DNA of 64,000 bases from Flexivirga endophytica. GTDB taxonomy: Bacteria > Actinomycetota > Actinomycetes > Actinomycetales > Dermatophilaceae. The first letter of the stretch is position 1. Every line of letters starts with the position of its first letter. Under the pieces are notes generated by a model. The model had not been told where the DNA came from and made no database searches. It saw only the letters and a list, made by a program, of their open reading frames with translations. The stretch is taken from NCBI RefSeq assembly GCF_014640635.1, contig NZ_BMHI01000003.1:496001-560000 (forward strand), read 5' to 3'. Shown here in pieces: positions 7,798 through 16,672 of this stretch. Both the position numbers and the translations under genes were made by a program.

Positions 7798-10700
7798 GAC
7801 GACACGGTAACCCTCGGGCGCCGCGCTCCCGGCACCCGTATGGCGAACTCACGGTCCGGCGCCAGCGCCGCGACGGCCTGGTGGGACACCGCGACCACGG
7901 AAGCACCCGCCGTCGCAGTGCGCACGTCGTGCATGACCGCGCGTGCCGTCGGCGAATCCAGATGTGCCACCGGCTCGTCCAGCAGCAGCACCGGGCGCTC
8001 GGAGAGCAGCGCGCGGGCGATCGCCAGGCGGGTCCGCTCGCCACCACTGATACTCCGTCCCGCACCGAGCTCGGTGCCGAGGCCGTCTGGGAGCGACGCC
8101 AGCCATCGGCCGAGCCCCGCGTCGACGAGCGCGGTCGCGACAGCGGCGTCCTCGGCGTCGGGCCGGGCCAGCAACAGGTTTGCGCGCACCGTACCGGTGA
8201 AGACGTGCGGCTCGTCGTCGACGATCGCGAGCCGGGATCGCACCTCGGCGGGGCTGCGGTGCCGTGCCTCGACTCCGTCGAATTCGTAACTGCCGGAGTC
8301 GATCTCGAGCTGCCGCGCGAGCACCGCCAGCAGCGTGGACTTCCCGGCGCCGTTGGGGCCGGTCACGCTGATCCGTTCGCCGGGCGCGAGCCGGAAGTCG
8401 TCCACGGCCAGGTCGGGGGCGGTGTCAGCGTCGGTGTCGGCACCGGTCCACGATGCGTGGACGTCCTGCAACCGCAGGCCGGGCTGCGTGCTGACCGGCT
8501 GCGCAACGGCGGCGACGGCCGCTTCGTCCGACACCGCCGGCTCCTGATCGGTGAGCCGGGCCAACCGTGCGTGCGCCCAGCGTCCCCGAGCCGCAGCGCC
8601 GACCGCGTCCGGGATCGCCGCGAACACGTCGGTCAGGGCGAGTGGGCCGAGCACGAGCAGGGCGGCGACGGGGGCGTCGAGCCTGCCGGCGGCCAGCCCG
8701 TCCTGCGCGAGGATCGCGGTCAGGACGGTCGCGACGCCGGCCAGCAGGGCGGTCAGTGCGACACCCACGGCGCGGCCGTGCGCCTGCCGCCCGGCGGCGC
8801 GGGTGCTGTCCCGAGCGGCATCGTCGAGTCGCGCGAGCAGCGGCTCGGTGGCCGAGATCGCCTGCACCGCAGGAAGATCGGTGGTCAGCAGCTGAGCGGC
8901 ATCGTTCACCGACGCACGTGCTCGGAGGGTATGGCGCTGGCCGGCGCTCTCCAGCCGGTAGTCGCACCAGCCGACCAGAGCCGCTGCCATCAGCGCTCCG
9001 GCGAGCACCATGCCGCTGGGCGGGTGCAGTGCCGTGACCACTGCGGTGGCCAGCAGTGCCGTCACGGCGACGCCGATGAGCGGCACCAGTGCGCGCACCT
9101 GCACGTCCACCTCGTCGTCCAAGTCACTCACCGCCCCGGTCAGCACGTCGGCCCGACGGCGCCGGCCAAGCCCAGCGGGTGTGAGCGGAATCAACCGGGC
9201 GAACAGCGATGCCCGCCGGTCGACCAGATCGCCGAGTGCGGCGTCGTGGGAGCGGATCCGCTCGGCATAGCGCAGCACCGGACGCCCGATGCCGAAGGCG
9301 CGGACGCAGACGATCGCCACCATCAGGGTGAGCACCGGCGGGCGGGTGCTGGCCTGCACGATCAGCCATCCCGAGGTCGCGGTCAGCGCCACCCCGCAGG
9401 TGGTCGCCAGCGATCCGACCGTCGCGGCGCGCAGGACGCCCGGCACCGGGCGCCATACGGAATGGCGGTGGGTGCTGGGCACCTGCTGCTCCACGACGGG
9501 GTGCACCTCGACGGGGCGTGCCGGAGCACTGCGCGGACGTGAGCCGTTGCTCACAGGCTCGACGCGCACCGTCGGTGCGAGTCGAACCACGTTGTCCGCC
9601 AAGGTGATCAGACTGTCACTGTGCGTGGCGACGACGACGGTTCGGCTCCGGGCGAGGTCGCGGATCAGCGCTTCCGCCTGACTGCGCATCGCCGGGTCGA
9701 GGTGTGCGGTGGGCTCGTCGAGCAGCACGATCGAGGCGTCGGACAGTCGCGCGCGACTGAGCGCCAGCAGCGCGCGCTGGCCGGCGGAAAGGCCGAAGCC
9801 TTCGTCGCCGACCGTCGTCGCCAGGCCGTCGGGCAGCCGACGCAGCGGCTCCGGGAGCCAGTCGCTGCCGGGTGGCAGCGCGCCACCGAGCGCGAGGTTG
9901 TCGGCGACGGTTCCCGGCACGAGGAAGGGACGCTGCGTCACGTAGTGCACGGCCGACCCGCGACCGCGCTGCACCGACCCGCTCGTCGGCGTGCGCAGGC
10001 CCGCGAGCAGCTCCAGCACGGTCGTCTTCCCGCTACCTGACGGGCCACTCAGCGCGGTCAGACCGGTGCGGCAGTCGAGGTCGAGACCACGCAGCACCAG
10101 GTCGCGCACGCCCGGGTGGCGATAGTCCAGGTTCCGTGCTTGTAGCGCCGCTCCCGATGCAACGGTCATCGGGTCCGGCGCCGGTTGGTCGGCCAGCAGT
10201 TCGTCGATCGCCTGCGCGCCGTCGGCCGCGGCGTGGAACTCCTGCCCCACCCTGCGGATCGGCCAGTACGCCTCCGGCGCCAGGAGTATGGCGACAAGGC
10301 CGACCTCGAGGCTCATCCCTCCGCTCACCAGCCGCAGCCCCACCGCAACGGCGACGATCGCCACTGAGATGGTGGCCAGCAGTTCGAGCGCGGCCGAGCT
10401 GAGGAACGCCGTGCGCAGCGTGCGAACCGTTGCGACCCGCCACCGCTGCCCGACCGCACGTACCAGCCCGACCTGGTGCTCGGCCCGTTGATAGTTGACC
10501 AGGGTCGGCAGGCCACGCATGACATCGAGGAAATGCCCTGTCAACCGGTCGGTCTCGCGCCAGCGCGCCGCCGTCTCATCCCGCGTGTGCATGCCGATGA
10601 GCGCGGCGAAGAGCGGGAGCAACGGAAGTGTCAGCACCACGATGAGCGCGCTGACCCAGTCGGTGAATGCCAGCGCCACCAGCGCCAGCGCGGGCACGAC

Positions 10701-11111
10701 CGCCGCGCTGATCAGCGCGGGTAGGTAGCGGGCGACATACGGCTCGATCGCCTCGGGGCCCTTCGTGGCACGCGTCAGCATGACCGTCTCGCCGGGCCGC
10801 GTATCGATGGTGCGCTCGAGCCAACCGTCGACGGCGCGGCGTCGCAGCAAGGACCCGACATACGAACCCGCCCATGCCGCAACGCGTTCCGCTGCTCCCC
10901 CGAGCACTGCGCGGAGTCCGAAGACGACCAGGACCAGGATTGACGGGCCCAGCAACGGCTGCTCGCGCACCACGGCGACCACCAGCGCGGCGACGGCGAG
11001 TGCTTGCCCGATGGCGAGCACACCCTGCGCGACACCGATCGCGCCCAGCACTGCCAGCGGGCGCCGCACGCGCGGCTCGGCGCGCAATAGTCGCGGGTCG
11101 AAGGGTCGCAT
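7791..11111 (-). CDS. cydDC: Fused CydD-CydC ABC exporter for cytochrome bd assembly
   Basis: 1106 residues forming two complete ABC exporter halves in one chain. Half one has membrane helices at 20-300, Walker A GPSGSGKTT (356-364), signature LSAGQ (441-445) and Walker B LLDEP (463-467). Half two has helices at 560-850, GPNGAGKST (918-926), ISGGE (1021-1025) and LLDEP (1043-1047). CydDC exports glutathione/cysteine in enterobacteria and is needed to assemble cytochrome bd; the thiol used in a mycothiol organism is not known from this sequence. Its ATG overlaps the cydB stop (ATGA), and its end overlaps blaI. Fusion of the two subunits is common in actinobacteria. Confidence 0.93.
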   Translation of the reverse strand: MRPFDPRLLRAEPRVRRPLAVLGAIGVAQGVLAIGQALAVAALVVAVVREQPLLGPSILVLVVFGLRAVLGGAAERVAAWAGSYVGSLLRRRAVDGWLERTIDTRPGETVMLTRATKGPEAIEPYVARYLPALISAAVVPALALVALAFTDWVSALIVVLTLPLLPLFAALIGMHTRDETAARWRETDRLTGHFLDVMRGLPTLVNYQRAEHQVGLVRAVGQRWRVATVRTLRTAFLSSAALELLATISVAIVAVAVGLRLVSGGMSLEVGLVAILLAPEAYWPIRRVGQEFHAAADGAQAIDELLADQPAPDPMTVASGAALQARNLDYRHPGVRDLVLRGLDLDCRTGLTALSGPSGSGKTTVLELLAGLRTPTSGSVQRGRGSAVHYVTQRPFLVPGTVADNLALGGALPPGSDWLPEPLRRLPDGLATTVGDEGFGLSAGQRALLALSRARLSDASIVLLDEPTAHLDPAMRSQAEALIRDLARSRTVVVATHSDSLITLADNVVRLAPTVRVEPVSNGSRPRSAPARPVEVHPVVEQQVPSTHRHSVWRPVPGVLRAATVGSLATTCGVALTATSGWLIVQASTRPPVLTLMVAIVCVRAFGIGRPVLRYAERIRSHDAALGDLVDRRASLFARLIPLTPAGLGRRRRADVLTGAVSDLDDEVDVQVRALVPLIGVAVTALLATAVVTALHPPSGMVLAGALMAAALVGWCDYRLESAGQRHTLRARASVNDAAQLLTTDLPAVQAISATEPLLARLDDAARDSTRAAGRQAHGRAVGVALTALLAGVATVLTAILAQDGLAAGRLDAPVAALLVLGPLALTDVFAAIPDAVGAAARGRWAHARLARLTDQEPAVSDEAAVAAVAQPVSTQPGLRLQDVHASWTGADTDADTAPDLAVDDFRLAPGERISVTGPNGAGKSTLLAVLARQLEIDSGSYEFDGVEARHRSPAEVRSRLAIVDDEPHVFTGTVRANLLLARPDAEDAAVATALVDAGLGRWLASLPDGLGTELGAGRSISGGERTRLAIARALLSERPVLLLDEPVAHLDSPTARAVMHDVRTATAGASVVAVSHQAVAALAPDREFAIRVPGARRPRVTVSSW

Positions 11112-12157
11112 CAGCCGACCTTCACCTTCGCGAGCGGATCCGTCTGCGGCGCAATGTGATCGGTGCTGATCCGCTTACGAAAGACCCAGTAGTTCCAGGC
11201 CGAGTAGAGCACCGCGATCGGCGTGAACACCAACGCAGCACCGGTCATGATCTGCAACGTGAGGTGCGAGCTCGCCGCGCTGTGCACGGTCAGGCTGTAT
11301 GCCGCGGCGGTCGTGCTCGGCATGACGTCGGGGTATGTCGCGAGGAAGTAGCAGGCCACGGTGGCGCCGATGGTCAGGAAGGTGCCGGTGAAGGCCAGCC
11401 CATCCCGACCGATCCGGTCGGCCGCGAGTGCGCCGACGAACGCGAGCACGCCGAGCCCTGCCACCAGCCAGGACCACATCGTGCCGGTGTGCACGTTGAC
11501 CCAGACGAGCAGCGCGATGGCGAGAACAGCTGCGACCGGGGCACATCGGCGGGCCACGGTGCGCGCCTCCTCCCTGATCGACCCCGATGTCTTGAGTGCT
11601 AGGAAGAACGCGCCGTGCACCAGCGAGACCGCGACCAGGGTCAGCCCACCGAGCAGGCTCATCGGATTGAGCAGCGTGAAGAAGGTCCCGGTGAAGTTGC
11701 CGGACCGGTCGATCGGGACGCCGTGGATCAGGTTGGTCAGTGCGACTCCGACCAGCAGCGGCGGCAACACCGAGCCGCCGATGATCGCCGCGTCCCAGCC
11801 GGCGCGCCACCGGTCGCTGTCCCGCTTGTAGCGGTATTCGAAACCCATGTTGCGCAGGATCAACGCGACGAGAAGGAGCAGCATCGCGAGGTAGAAACCG
11901 CTGAACATCGTTGCGTACCAGGCAGGAAAGGCCGCGAACATGGCACCACCCGCGGTGATCAGCCACACCTCGTTACCGTCCCAGAAGGGGCCGATCGTGG
12001 TCAGCATGAGCCGCCGCTTGTCGTTGGTCTCGGCCTTCGTACTCCCCCGGCCGATGACCGCGAGCAGCATGCCGACGCCGAAGTCGAAACCCTCCAGGAC
12101 GAGGTAACCCGCCCAGAGCACGCCGATCAGGATGAACCAGAAAGTTTCCAGTGGCAT
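11111..12157 (-). CDS. cydB: Cytochrome bd ubiquinol/menaquinol oxidase subunit II
   Basis: 348-residue membrane protein with the typical CydB N-terminus (WFILIGVLWAGYLVLEGFDF, residues 7-26), the conserved GPFWDGNEVWL segment and about nine membrane helices. It pairs with CydA to form the high-affinity bd-type terminal oxidase. It lies ten bases downstream of cydA and overlaps cydDC by one base within ATGA, so translation is probably coupled. Nothing unusual was seen in the sequence. Confidence 0.95.
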   Translation of the reverse strand: MPLETFWFILIGVLWAGYLVLEGFDFGVGMLLAVIGRGSTKAETNDKRRLMLTTIGPFWDGNEVWLITAGGAMFAAFPAWYATMFSGFYLAMLLLLVALILRNMGFEYRYKRDSDRWRAGWDAAIIGGSVLPPLLVGVALTNLIHGVPIDRSGNFTGTFFTLLNPMSLLGGLTLVAVSLVHGAFFLALKTSGSIREEARTVARRCAPVAAVLAIALLVWVNVHTGTMWSWLVAGLGVLAFVGALAADRIGRDGLAFTGTFLTIGATVACYFLATYPDVMPSTTAAAYSLTVHSAASSHLTLQIMTGAALVFTPIAVLYSAWNYWVFRKRISTDHIAPQTDPLAKVKVG

Positions 12158-12167
12158 GGTGAATTCC

Positions 12168-13613
12168 TCAGTAGGAGAACGCCAGCGGCTCGTCGTCCGC
12201 GGACTGCTTCGTGGGTTGGTAAGGATCCGCGCCGTGCCGGGTGTAGTCGAGCATCAGCTTGACCTCGACGACTGCGAGCCCGGCATACAGGATCGTGAAG
12301 ACCGCCATCGAAGTGATCACGGTGCCCATCGTGACGTTCGGCGAGACGCCCGAGGACGTGGTCATCACGCCATACACCAGCCACGGCTGACGCCCGGTCT
12401 CGGTGAAGATCCAGCCGAAACTGTTGCCCAGCAATGGAAGCAACGGTGAGACGATGCCGGCGAGCACCAGCCACCGCGGCACCTCCGAGCGCCCCTTGCG
12501 GGTCAGCCAGAGCACGACGACCGAGATGGCCGAGGCCGCCATACCGATGCCGATCATCAGCCGGAACGACCAGTAGGCCAGCGGGATGTTCGGGGTGAAG
12601 ACCGCATCGGCCGGCTGGACGTAGCGGGCAGGCTCGCCACGCTGCTCGGCGGCCTGCGAGATCTGTTGCGGGAGCTCATGTTTCAGGTCGTCGATGCCCT
12701 TGACCTGACCGTTGAAGGATCCGGTGCCCAGGAAGCTGAGCACGCACGGCACGGTGATCGCGAACTTCTCGTGCTCGCCGTCCAGTGACCCGATGGTGAA
12801 GATCGAGAACTCCGCACAACTGTCCCGTGTCTGGTAAAGCGCCTCTGCCGCGGCCATTTTCATCGGCTGGACCTCGGTCATCACCTTGCCCTGCGTGTCA
12901 CCGGTGATCGAGACCCCGATGCCCGCGATGAGGGTGATGACAGCGCCGACGCGTGCAGCCTTGCGGTACATCAGTTTGTCGTGCGTGTGCTTGCGCATCG
13001 ACCAGAGCCCGACGCCCATCACCAACGCGCCACCGCAGAGGTATGCCGCGGCGAGCACGTGCGGGAAGGTCACCAACTGCACCTTGTTGGTGAGCACGGC
13101 GATGAAGTCGGTCAGCTCGGCGCGCCCGGTCTTCGGGTTGTACTTGTAGCCGACGGGGTGCTGCATGAAGGAGTTCGCGGCGAGGATGAAGTATGCCGAC
13201 AGCACCGTCCCGATGTGCACGATCCAGATGCAGGCGACGTGGATCTTCTCAGGGATGCGTCCCCAGCCGAAGATCCACAGCCCGAGGAACGTCGACTCCA
13301 TGAAGAACGCGAGCAGCGCCTCGAACGCCAACGGCGCACCGAAGATGTCACCGACGAACTTGCTGTAGTCCGACCAGTTCATCCCGAACTGGAACTCCTG
13401 CACGATGCCGGTCACGAGCCCGAGCGCGAAGTTGATCGTGAAGAGCTTGCCGAAGAACTTCGCCAACCGGAGCAGTTCGGGATCGCGTCGGCGGAGGTAC
13501 CAGGTGTGGAAACCGGCCACGATCGCGGACAGTCCGATCGTGATCGGCACGAACAGGAAGTGGTAGACCGTCGTGATGGCGAACTGCCACCTCGCCAGCT
13601 CAAGGGCGTCCAC
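12168..13613 (-). CDS. cydA: Cytochrome bd oxidase subunit I
   Basis: 481-residue haem-carrying subunit of the bd oxidase. Likely haem ligands are His18 (haem b595/d side), His185 in TFPHVLAAAY and Met353 in RLMIGIGM. The conserved GRQPW lies at 407-411. It is shorter than the E. coli protein (about 520), consistent with a short quinol-binding loop. The GTG start at 13613 follows AGGAGG at good spacing. It is the first gene of cydA-cydB-cydDC-blaI. Two inverted repeats lie directly upstream, at 13626-13652 and 13657-13674. Confidence 0.95.
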   Translation of the reverse strand: MDALELARWQFAITTVYHFLFVPITIGLSAIVAGFHTWYLRRRDPELLRLAKFFGKLFTINFALGLVTGIVQEFQFGMNWSDYSKFVGDIFGAPLAFEALLAFFMESTFLGLWIFGWGRIPEKIHVACIWIVHIGTVLSAYFILAANSFMQHPVGYKYNPKTGRAELTDFIAVLTNKVQLVTFPHVLAAAYLCGGALVMGVGLWSMRKHTHDKLMYRKAARVGAVITLIAGIGVSITGDTQGKVMTEVQPMKMAAAEALYQTRDSCAEFSIFTIGSLDGEHEKFAITVPCVLSFLGTGSFNGQVKGIDDLKHELPQQISQAAEQRGEPARYVQPADAVFTPNIPLAYWSFRLMIGIGMAASAISVVVLWLTRKGRSEVPRWLVLAGIVSPLLPLLGNSFGWIFTETGRQPWLVYGVMTTSSGVSPNVTMGTVITSMAVFTILYAGLAVVEVKLMLDYTRHGADPYQPTKQSADDEPLAFSY

Positions 13614-13625
13614 GCCGCCTCCTCA

Positions 13626-13674
13626 TTGACTACTACGTTTTGTCGTAATCAACGTTACTACTACGCGTAGTAGT
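13626..13674 (-). promoter_or_regulatory. Tandem BlaI-like operators upstream of cydA
   Basis: ACTACTACGCGTAGTAGT at 13657-13674 is a perfect 18-base palindrome. An imperfect second dyad, TTGACTACTACG (13626-13637) with CGTAATCAA (13644-13652), lies between it and the cydA ribosome-binding site. TACTAC-N-GTAGTA is the classic core of BlaI/MecI operators, and a BlaI gene ends this operon. The tract is A/T-rich in an otherwise very GC-rich window, as expected for a promoter. Binding by the encoded BlaI is an inference. Confidence 0.72.
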
Positions 13675-13721
13675 TTGCGAGCGCGGCATACGGCCGCGGT
13701 TCTGCGGCTAGGGTGACGCGC

Positions 13722-14237
13722 ATGCTGGCCCCGTCGACGCTCCGGACCGTCGTCACGTGCGTCCTGGTCGTGATCGCCGGTGGTGCCATGCTCGGCTGTG
13801 CCACGATCGCCGCCGGTGTGGTCAGCGGCAACAGGAATCACCCGTATGGCGACAGCATGGGACCGGTCGCCGCGATCTTCTCGATCGTCTTCTTCGGCTG
13901 GACACCGTTGCCGGCCGCGGCGGCCTGGCTGGGCTGGAAGGCGCGTATGACGTCAGCGCTGGCGATCGACGGAACGAGCATGCGAGCCATCGCGACGCCG
14001 ATCGGCGTCGGTCGCCCACTCATCGGCTGGACCGGCTGGCGCTGCGCCCGTTGGCTGGTCGGACCGGCGGTCTTCCTGACGCTCTATCAGTTCTTCGCCG
14101 ACTACGACGCATTGCCGCCGACGCCGGTCTTCGTCATACAACTCGTGGTGCTGGTGGCGTGGACGTGGACCGCCGTCGAGCTGATCGCCCGGTGCCACAC
14201 CGCGGCCCGCCGGCGGAGGGGTCAGAGGACGTCGTGA
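13722..14237 (+). CDS. Hypothetical four-helix membrane protein
   Basis: 171 residues, not recognised. Four hydrophobic segments are visible: about 7-35, 47-73, 110-127 and 134-155, separated by short basic loops. The C-terminus is strongly basic. ATG 13722 is preferred over the GTG at 13713 because AGGGTG stands six bases before it. It is divergent from the cyd operon, and its 3' end overlaps the convergent pirin gene by 16 bases. No domain suggests a function. Confidence 0.62.
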   Translation: MLAPSTLRTVVTCVLVVIAGGAMLGCATIAAGVVSGNRNHPYGDSMGPVAAIFSIVFFGWTPLPAAAAWLGWKARMTSALAIDGTSMRAIATPIGVGRPLIGWTGWRCARWLVGPAVFLTLYQFFADYDALPPTPVFVIQLVVLVAWTWTAVELIARCHTAARRRRGQRTS

Positions 14238-15196
14238 CCTGGGTGCGGCTCCGCGGGGACGGTGCCGAGCCGGCCGGCCTGGAAGTCCTCGAACGCCGTG
14301 ATCAGCTCTTCGCGGGTGTTCATGACGAACGGCCCGTATGCCGCGACGGGCTCGCGGATCGGCCGCCCACCCAAAATGACGAGCTCCAGGCTGGGGCTGC
14401 GCGACTCCTGGTTGTCGTCGGCCGCGACCTCGATGACGTCGCCGGGACCGAAGACCGCAAGCTGGCCCATCTCGATCGGACGGCGTTCTGCACCAACGGA
14501 TCCCCGACCGGCTAGGACGTAGACGAGCGCGTTAAAGTCCTTGCGCCACGGCAGTTGCACGCGCGCGCCCGGTGCGACGGTCGCGTGGATGACGGAGATC
14601 GGAGTGTGGGTGATGCCGGGGCCGTCGTGGCCATCGACCTCACCGGCGATGACGCGCAGCAGCGCCCCGCCGTCCGGGCTCGACAGCAGCGAGACCTCCT
14701 TGCCGCGGATGTCCTGATAGCGCGGGTCGGTCATCTTCATCGTGCTGGGCAGGTTGACCCACAGTTGTAAGCCGTGGAAGAGCCCACCGGACACGACCAG
14801 CGACTCCGGCGGCTTCTCGATGTGCAGCAGGCCGGAACCGGCGGTCATCCACTGGGTGTCGCCGTCGGTCATGCTGCCACCGCCACCGGCACTGTCCTGG
14901 TGCTCGAAGATCCCGTCGATGATGTAGGTGACGGTCTCGAAACCGCGGTGCGGGTGCCAGGGCGTGCCCTTCGGCTCACCGGGGGCGTATTCGACCTCAC
15001 CCATTTGGTCCATGTGGATAAACGGATCGAGATCCGCCATCGAGACACCGGCGAACGCGCGGCGCACCGGGAAACCTTCACCCTCGAAACCCTGCGGGGC
15101 GGTGGTGACCGACCGGACCGGGCGCGACTGCGCACTCGGCTCTGGCGTGGACACGCGCGGGAGGGTGAGGATGTTCGACACTGTGACAGCAGGCAT
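14222..15196 (-). CDS. Pirin family protein (first of two)
   Basis: 324-residue bicupin of the pirin family. The N-terminal cupin carries the metal-site pattern HPHRGFET (residues 81-88) with a further His/Glu pair in LLHIEKPPES. Some pirins are quercetin dioxygenases and others redox-linked regulators, so the role here is not fixed. The ATG lies 12 bases downstream of the marR stop, making a marR-pirin operon. A TTCAGATTTGAA element overlapping the last marR codons matches the MarR palindrome upstream of marR, so this gene may have its own MarR-controlled promoter. Confidence 0.88.
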   Translation of the reverse strand: MPAVTVSNILTLPRVSTPEPSAQSRPVRSVTTAPQGFEGEGFPVRRAFAGVSMADLDPFIHMDQMGEVEYAPGEPKGTPWHPHRGFETVTYIIDGIFEHQDSAGGGGSMTDGDTQWMTAGSGLLHIEKPPESLVVSGGLFHGLQLWVNLPSTMKMTDPRYQDIRGKEVSLLSSPDGGALLRVIAGEVDGHDGPGITHTPISVIHATVAPGARVQLPWRKDFNALVYVLAGRGSVGAERRPIEMGQLAVFGPGDVIEVAADDNQESRSPSLELVILGGRPIREPVAAYGPFVMNTREELITAFEDFQAGRLGTVPAEPHPGHDVL

Positions 15197-15208
15197 ATCG
15201 GGATCAAC

Positions 15209-15682
15209 TTACTTCAGATTTGAATTATTCCTGGTCCGGTCGGCGGGCTCGCGCAGCTTCGTCTTGAGCCGCCCGAACACCGCCTCCAGCGTGGCGACCT
15301 CGTCCGCGTCGAGGTCGTCGAGGAAGAGCTGCCGCACCGCCATCAGGTGCGAGCGCCCGGATTCGTCGAACTTCTGCTTGCCGGCATCCGTCATACACGC
15401 GTGTATGACGCGCGCGTCGTGCGCGTCACGCTCACGGCATACCAGGCCACGCTTCTCCAGCACGCTGATCTGATAGCTGAGTCGACTGCTGGAGAAGACC
15501 ATCCCGCGCGCCAGATCACCCATCCGGAGCCGCCGGTCCGGCGCGTCGTGGAGCAGCAACAGCAGGTTGTACTCGGCGAGCGTCAGATCGGAGTCGGCGC
15601 GGAACTGCTCGTCGAGCGCGTTCTGCAACAACACACTCGACTCGAAGTAGTCGCGCCACATGCGCATACGGGAGGTGACCAT
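15209..15682 (-). CDS. MarR-family transcriptional regulator
   Basis: 157-residue winged-helix regulator. The HTH/wing region is RLRMGDLARGMVFSSSRLSY followed by QISVLEKRGLVCRERDAHDARV, with the D.R/R wing typical of MarR. It sits between two pirin genes, one in its own operon and one divergent. A perfect TCTCAAATTTGAGA palindrome lies between it and the divergent pirin. It most likely represses both pirins and itself; MarR proteins commonly respond to phenolics or oxidants. Confidence 0.9.
   Translation of the reverse strand: MVTSRMRMWRDYFESSVLLQNALDEQFRADSDLTLAEYNLLLLLHDAPDRRLRMGDLARGMVFSSSRLSYQISVLEKRGLVCRERDAHDARVIHACMTDAGKQKFDESGRSHLMAVRQLFLDDLDADEVATLEAVFGRLKTKLREPADRTRNNSNLK
15213..15224. 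promoter_or_regulatory. Second MarR-like half-palindrome upstream of pirin 1
   Basis: TTCAGATTTGAA shares the TCAnATTTGA core with the perfect palindrome at 15698-15711. It covers the last codons of marR and ends about 17 bases before the pirin ATG on the - strand. Function is inferred from the match. Confidence 0.5.
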
Positions 15683-15697
15683 CGATGATCAGACTAG

Positions 15698-15711
15698 TCT
15701 CAAATTTGAGA
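15698..15711. promoter_or_regulatory. MarR operator between marR and pirin 2
   Basis: TCTCAAATTTGAGA is a perfect 14-base palindrome. It lies in the 33-base gap between the divergent marR and pirin 2 starts and would overlap both promoters. Size and position fit a MarR operator. Confidence 0.7.
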
Positions 15712-15715
15712 GGTT

Positions 15716-16672
15716 ATGGTGTGTTGGATGACGACCTTGCAGCGTTTGGAGCCTCGTGAAGTGCCGCTCGGCGGCCTGCGGGCCATGCTGGTGCGGCGCA
15801 CCCTGCCGCACCGCGATCGCACCCTCGTCGGCGCCTGGTGTTTCGCCGACCACTTCGGCCCGTCCACCACGCCGATGGACGTCGCGCCGCACCCGCACTG
15901 CGGCCTGCAGACGGTGACCTGGCTGTTCGACGGCGAGGTCGAGCACCGGGACAGCGCCGGCAACGTGCAGTTGGTTCGACCCGGCGAGGTCAACCTGATG
16001 ACCGCGGGCAACGGCATCAGCCATTCGGAGGTGTCCCGCTCGGACAACCTGCGCGGCGTCCAACTGTGGGTCGCCCAACCCGACGTGGACCGCAACGGCA
16101 CCAACGGTTTCGATCACTTCACGACGCCGGTCACCCAGCTTCCGGTGATGGCCGGCGAGGCGAGTGCGCGGGTTTTCGTCGGGTCGCTGGCCGGCGCGAC
16201 CTCCCCGGTCCGCACGTTCACTCCACTGGTCGCCGCACAGCTCGAGCTGTCGCCCGGCACGGCTGTCGACGTCGAGGTCGATCCAGCGTTCGAGCATGCC
16301 GTGCTGCTGGACGACGGCGACCTCACCATCGCCCCGGGGGACGCGATGGAGGAGGAGGCGCTGGTGCTGCAGCACGCGGAGCTCGGCCTGGTCGATCCTG
16401 GCCGCGAGCACATCCGTTTCATGTCCGGCGACTCGCCCGCCCGCGCCATACTCATCGGCGGCACGCCACTGGACGAGGACATCGTGATGTGGTGGAACTT
16501 CGTCGCGCGCACCCACGAGGAAGTCGTGGCCGCGCGCGACGAATGGCAAGCAGACACAGGTCGATTCGGCCGGGTCGAGGGGTATGACGGCCAGATCGAC
16601 CGCATCCCGGCGCCCGAGCTCCCGCCCGTGCGCCTCAAGCCGCGAAAACCCCGCCCCAAGCGGGTCGAGTAG
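15716..16672 (+). CDS. Pirin family protein (second of two)
   Basis: 318 residues from ATG 15716. ATG 15728 (MTTLQRL) is an alternative, because the GAGAGG upstream is only two bases from the first ATG. The protein is a pirin bicupin with the metal pattern HPHCGLQT in the N-terminal cupin and HSE in NGISHSEVSRS. It differs clearly from the neighbouring pirin, so this is not a recent duplication. It is divergent from marR across a perfect palindrome. Its last codons and TAG stop lie in a 15-base sequence repeated 30 bases downstream, the start of a REP-like element. Confidence 0.87.
   Translation: MVCWMTTLQRLEPREVPLGGLRAMLVRRTLPHRDRTLVGAWCFADHFGPSTTPMDVAPHPHCGLQTVTWLFDGEVEHRDSAGNVQLVRPGEVNLMTAGNGISHSEVSRSDNLRGVQLWVAQPDVDRNGTNGFDHFTTPVTQLPVMAGEASARVFVGSLAGATSPVRTFTPLVAAQLELSPGTAVDVEVDPAFEHAVLLDDGDLTIAPGDAMEEEALVLQHAELGLVDPGREHIRFMSGDSPARAILIGGTPLDEDIVMWWNFVARTHEEVVAARDEWQADTGRFGRVEGYDGQIDRIPAPELPPVRLKPRKPRPKRVE

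Noticed and set aside
7881-9542. 553-codon + strand frame opposite cydDC
   Set aside because: The - strand frame is an unmistakable fused CydDC with two full ABC signatures; the + frame is Gly/Arg/Gln-rich shadow.
13657-13674. Rex or FNR site upstream of cydA
   Set aside because: The palindrome has none of the TTGTGAA/TTCACAA or TTGAT-N4-ATCAA consensus, whereas it fits the BlaI core.
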